This document shows, piece by piece, positions 59,401 through 64,000 of a DNA stretch of 64,000 nt (the stretch's first letter is position 1; each line of letters begins with the position of its first letter). The notes below the pieces were generated by a model. It was not told where the DNA came from and made no database searches. It worked only from the letters and a program-made list of their open reading frames with translations. A program made the position numbers and the translations under genes. The DNA comes from Crocodylus rhombifer (lineage: Eukaryota; Chordata; Crocodylia; Crocodylidae), in NCBI GenBank assembly GCA_038503035.1, contig JAVSML010019184.1:34678-98677 (forward strand), given 5' to 3'.

Positions 59401-61754
59401 ACCACAGAAAGGGGCCAGGAAAGCCCCAGCAGGGATTTGCCCTCCAGTGCAGGCAGTCAACTGGGTTCAGAGCCGTGCGTGGGAGGACCATGCCATTGAG
59501 GGGATAGGGCTGAGCAGCCTCATGGTCAGAGCCTGGATGGGGACTCAGACCCCCTGGCTCCACCATAGACTCCCGTTTCAGGTCACTCAGACCCGAATTT
59601 CCAGTGAACTCAGCGCTGAGCTCGTTGGAGAAGCTGGCACCACGTGCTGGTGCTGAATACATACAGCATGCGCCAACAGGTGAGCTCTACGGCCACCCCA
59701 TCGCAAAGCCATCAGACATAGTCCTGCCCCCCAGTCCTACCGGTGGCTCACGCCAGCTCCAAGGCAGGCTGCCAGGGAACCTCGGAGAGCAGCGAGTTCC
59801 CCACGTCGCCCTGCTCTCTGGGCACCGCATCCCTGGGGCCCTTCCCACGATCACGCCGTTCCTTTCCAAACTGGTTCTTAAGCAGCTTTACAAGAATTGC
59901 AAAAGACACGGGACAGAGCGCCCCAGGAACCGAATACCATAGTATATGGACAGAGCAGGGCTGACACTACCCCACGCAACAGACCTCATGCCGGATCCTG
60001 AGGGACCCCTCCAAGAGACAAAGGGGAGCTCGGTCTCTCCGGTTCGTGCCATCAGCTGCGGGGAATACTAGGAGCACTGCCAACTGCAGCAGTGGCCGTG
60101 CGAGGCAGGCAGAGAAGGATCTCTCCCGTGAGCCCTGTTTAGCTGCATTTGTCACCCAGCAGCTGTCTGGGTAATACGAGTTCCCCAGGAGTATAGTAGC
60201 CCATGGGATTAAACTCGTAACAGAGGAGATAGGATGTTTTCAATTCCCACCGTTGGAGGGGAGGAGCAGGAGAAGACACAGGAACCCACGGGGAATCCCA
60301 CCCTGCCTCCCAGTTGGTTCTGGGAGCCTCTTCTCTATAACCAGTAGCTACTGGTTTCTAAGCACCACGCACACCCCTTTTCCCCCAGTACATTTGTTCC
60401 TGCAAAGATATGCATCCCTGTATGCATAGATAGTCACATATACACTTGTTACTCCACCAGCTTTTAAGTTCTCAAACTGGGGGTCCCTTCAGTTTTAGCT
60501 ACTCCATTTTAAGAGGCACCTTGAAAAGATGATCACCTCATGGGGGGGGGGAGGAAGAAATGCAAGCCCTTTTAAATGTGTCCTTTCAGTCTCCTAAACA
60601 AACAAAAAAAATCCATACTAGTTCCTTTGGAAAAAAAAAAAACCACAGGCCATGGTTGCTTTATACATGCAGAGCATGAGCCAACCACCAGTGTTTCCAA
60701 TGACAGGAACTGGCTCCCCCAGTTTTCCAGACATGGTCACTGGGTCACCAACTTCTCTTGCATGTCCTCTCACCCAGGCATGAGCGGGTGCAGAGGGAGA
60801 GATTTCCATATACAGCCTGGTTACAGAGCCGGCCAGCCCAAGCCGCACTGCAACCAAATTACTCATCATTTCTGCCAAGGTCACATGCAACATAGTGGAT
60901 TAATACTCTTCTCTTGTTGGGCCCAAAGTTTCCAAGCGCCCACGGAAAACATGCTCATAACAGTCCATCAAAGGCCAGCACTGGGTGGGCACCTCCTGGA
61001 GAGTCAAGGTCAACTGATCAGAGATGCCCAGACAATGCGCATGCGTGAAGACATTACTAGGGGATTAGCACTGGGACACTGGAAGGACCAAGATAAGACA
61101 AGCGCATTACTGAAGTGCTGTAACTCCCCCGCCTAATTTCCCAGGGGACCGGCATTAAGAATAACACTTTCTCTTGTTAGGCATTTGTTGCACTAGTTTG
61201 TGATTATGGTGTAATGAGTCCTGCCTTTTTAACTGCCTAACCTCTCTCTGTAGGTTCATACGTTGTACTGGGCTGTACACACCAGCAGCCATCGACTCAC
61301 CCCAGAACCAACTCAATGAGGTAGGGCAAAGAAGAAATAACTCACAAGTCACTTGGGACTGGCTTAATGTTTCTAGCAAGCTCCCCAACTCAGGGCTTTA
61401 CCAGAACACCCTTCCTCCACTGCCTTTGGGGCAAGAACCTGGTTTTAAAGATCATATTGGCCCTTCAGAGCCAGTACAGGTAGGGGAGAGCAAGCTCCAT
61501 TTTCATCAGTCACTCTTGTGTCCAATTTGGGACGCACACAACTCATCATCCCTGTGTCCGAGTTATCGGCCAAGTTCGTCACTGGGTTCAAGTCCACAGG
61601 CTTGCCTCATAGACAAGTTTGCATCTCATTGACATGCTCATCCTCAGCCCGGCAAACACATAAACAGAATGGATTAGATAGGACATTGCGGGCAAGAACC
61701 AAGCTGCGGGCTGGCAGTTTCCAGTCCAAGAACCATTTAATGTAGCGTTTACTG

Positions 61755-61925
61755 CATAATGCTGCCACTGGTTTACACAGCATTACGCAGACAGGCAAAT
61801 TCCTACCTTGAGGAGCTTACCGAGCAAGTTAGAGACACCTCCAGCACACCATGCTGCGTTATAGCGTGTAGGAACAATAAGAGTTCCTGCCCTGATGCTC
61901 TTACAGTCCATGGGAGAGTTGCTAA
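61755..61925 (-). repeat. Two adjacent SINE tail fragments
   Basis: AATTCCTACCTTGAGGAGCT and, 85 bp on, GAGTTCCTGCCCTGATGCTC, both followed by TTAC, repeat the same 'cctgcccc-aagagcttac' segment of the sauropsid MIR-like tail. It may be two nested or tandem insertions. Confidence 0.55.
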
Positions 61926-62459
61926 TTGCAGCTTAGAACAATAAACTCATTACCCCAGTGGCTGGGGGAGATCCCTGATCATGCAGTTCGGCTGGAAACG
62001 ATCTGAGCCGAGGCTGAGCTGAGCACAAATACAGTTTTGAGGAGCCAGCGAGAAGGTAGGAGGGAGAGCACAGCACGGAGAGGAGACAGGAGGCACCGCG
62101 CACACAATGGGCAGAGAGGCAGGCATGGCATTTAAATATTCAATTATTTAAAGTCTCCTGCCTTGGTGGAGACAGGAGAGGAAGAAAAAGGTGCTGTGGG
62201 CTGGGGGCAGAGGAAGCAGCGGGCAGGATTCGCAGTTGCGAGCGCTGGCATTTCCAAGGTCAGCAACTTGCAATAGCGAACCGCAAAGGGAAACAGATGC
62301 ATGCGGGACACAGATGCTCCTGGGTTAATTGGACAGATGGCAGCGGTAGAGCGGAGAGGCATGGGAGCCATTTGGGTGGGGGACACAGGAAAGGGGGCCT
62401 CATGTTGAAACGGGGGTGGCGTGGGGGGGAGGAACAGGAATGCTCCGGCTGGTACAGCA

Positions 62460-62870
62460 AGGGCCCTCCGGGCAACGGGAAGCCTCTCAGCAAACCAGAC
62501 CCCTCACGTCCGAAATCTGAGCCCAGCCCCGGGAACCCGAGCCCCGTCCTGCTCCGGGAGAAAGAGCAAAGGTTACGCAGGAGTCACCACGGGGCCTTTC
62601 CGAAACGCTCAGGCGTGGACACGTCAGTCCAGACCCCGCTGCCCAGATGTCCGAAAGGAAACCCAGGCCCACTGGCCAGCCCGCCACAAGGCCGCCTCGG
62701 CCTTCCCAGCCCCTGTTCTCTTAGAGCAGCACCCCCGCGGCCCCACGCGGCCTGGGGCTGGGCCGGCGGTAACGGATACACCTGTCACCATTCCAAGGGC
62801 CGGCCGGCTTATTTTTAGCCTCGGGAACGAAGGAGCCCGTGAACGGCCTTCTCCGCTCTGACCCTCGCCA
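62460..62870. promoter_or_regulatory. CpG-rich stretch near the right edge
   Basis: CpG is more frequent here than in flanking sequence (for example CCGGGAGAAAG, CCGAAACGCTCAGGCG and GGCCGGCGGTAACGG). It could contain a distal promoter. No exon or start site is visible. Confidence 0.3.
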
Positions 62871-63404
62871 AGGCAGGCGGCTTGGAGCAGTGCTGCTTTC
62901 CCCAGCCAGAGAGAAGACCCTCCTCCAGATGTGCCAAGGCTTGACCTCTGCTAAGCAAGCTCCTAGACCCCAGCACACCCCTATTCTCCCCCCCCACCCC
63001 CACCGACTCAGGTAGCCCCATTACTGTCAGTCTCTTCCTCTTCTCTGCGCCATGCAGGTTTCCCAGCAGCCCCCAGATGATGGGGGACCATCAGTTAAGA
63101 GCAGCCGGGGGCAGGTTTGACCCAGAGACCCAGTGACTCCAATATCTCAGCCCCCTTCTGCAAGCCACTCAGCTGCAGGGTGATGAGCAGCGGGACCCTG
63201 GCTAGTGCATGGGTCTCCCACACCTTCTGCTGAATTTGGCACGCCCAGCCCTTGGGGGATCAGAAGCAGAAAAAGGGCCATAGTGTCTCCACCTAATCAA
63301 AGAGGCTGCTGTGGGAGTCATCTTAGCAGCACACCCATCCCCTCCCGTCTTTGCACAGAAAAGGGCTGAAAACCAAGGCAACACCACCCAGGAAACGTGG
63401 GAGA

Positions 63405-63530
63405 GCTGGGCCGGATGCCTGGCTCCGCAACAAACGCCCTGCTGGACCTTGGCAAAGTCACCAAAAACACTCAAGCTCCCCGCCTGTGGGCGTAATAGCC
63501 TTCCTCTCTGCCACCGTCTCTTCCATTGAG
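63405..63530 (+). repeat. MIR-like SINE remnant (weak)
   Basis: GATGCCTGGCTCCGCAACAA then GACCTTGGCAAAGTCACC recalls the MIR head and core. The downstream part is heavily diverged. Confidence 0.45.
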
Positions 63531-64000
63531 AGCCAGCGGACATATGGGCTAGTCAAGCTGTCCTGAGTAAAAGAAGCTGCAAACGCAAGACTCAGCTCCT
63601 AACAGCACCACCCGCCTCGTTCACCTCAGATGAACTAGAAGCTAATTTCTTACACTCCAGGGCAGCAGTGCCATTGTATACAACCGCTGCAATGCAGTTT
63701 GCCCAGCCCTGTGCATCAACCTTTGCCTCCCCCGTCTACCTTCAGGGTAAGCTAGCGACTCATGGGTGCTTACACAGTGCCCAACCCAATGGGACTTCCA
63801 GCCACCGGTACAGGAGTCTTGGTAGCCGAGGTCTGAGCTGAGTCACCAGTGGGTTTTAGTGCAGCCAGGTGCTTATTTACTGAAGCTGAGGACTAACAGA
63901 CTCATCTCTGCTACAGACGTGCAATGCTGAAGACCACCCAAAGCAGCGCGCAGTCAGTAGGGCAAGTCCTCAGCCTGGCTTCATCTGGCATCGACTGGCA

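Larger units (their letters stand above)
53791..64000. other. Non-coding, upstream region to the window edge
   Basis: It contains MIR-like SINEs (53995-54120, 61755-61925, 63405-63530), the compound TG/G repeat (55198-55340), the hAT-like MITE (56324-56483) and a CpG-rich stretch (62460-62870). No leucine-rich-repeat exon of the expected neighbour OPTC, or any other gene, was seen. Confidence 0.6.

Noticed and set aside
36500..64000. Exons of OPTC/PRELP (neighbours upstream of ATP2B4 in human)
   Set aside because: No leucine-rich-repeat pattern was found in any frame. These genes probably lie beyond the window.

Overview
The window is vertebrate genomic DNA with long introns, SINE and CR1-LINE remnants, and GT-AG splicing. 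It is not bacterial or viral, and it has no operon, CRISPR array or intact mobile-element gene. A minus-strand CR1 3' end at 34963-35290, many decayed MIR-like SINEs and the amino-acid sequence of the only gene suggest a non-avian sauropsid, most likely a crocodilian or turtle. That species call is an inference from repeat types recalled from memory.

One protein-coding gene is supported. It lies on the minus strand from the start codon at 35886 down to 286 and runs off the left edge. It encodes a plasma-membrane Ca2+-transporting P-type ATPase, and the match to ATP2B4 (PMCA4) is closer than to ATP2B1, 2 or 3. Nineteen coding exons were reconstructed. All join in phase with GT donors and AG acceptors, and together they give 1106 residues without a stop or frameshift. 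They run from the N-terminus through all ten membrane spans to the first half of the calmodulin-binding helix. The last roughly 100 residues (the splice-site C exon or exons and the C-terminal tail) lie beyond position 1.

Layout from the 5' end of the gene (right) to the 3' end (left): 64000-36500 shows no recognisable exon and is read as 5' non-coding intron or upstream DNA. It holds CpG clusters, short repeats, a small hAT-like MITE, MIR-like SINEs and a few candidate regulatory blocks. 36400-35887 is a candidate proximal promoter or 5' UTR region. 35886-35691 is the first coding exon. 35690-27079 is the largest coding intron (8.6 kb), with a CR1 fragment and a diverged 130-bp direct repeat. 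27078-14173 holds coding exons 2-9 (TM1-TM4, the actuator domain, the 36-nt alternative exon at splice site A, and the phosphorylation site). 13687-8657 holds exons 10-14 (nucleotide-binding domain and hinge). 6242-286 holds exons 15-19 (TM5-TM10 and the start of the calmodulin-binding domain). A 10-base assembly gap sits at 20352-20361.

I did not find an undescribed biological system. The observations most worth following are the regulatory architecture (the CpG-rich setting of the alternative exon, the GATA/RFX-type motifs by the first coding exon, and the AG-to-ATG boundary), several small unexplained repeats and hairpins, and lineage differences in the protein just before the calmodulin-binding helix.
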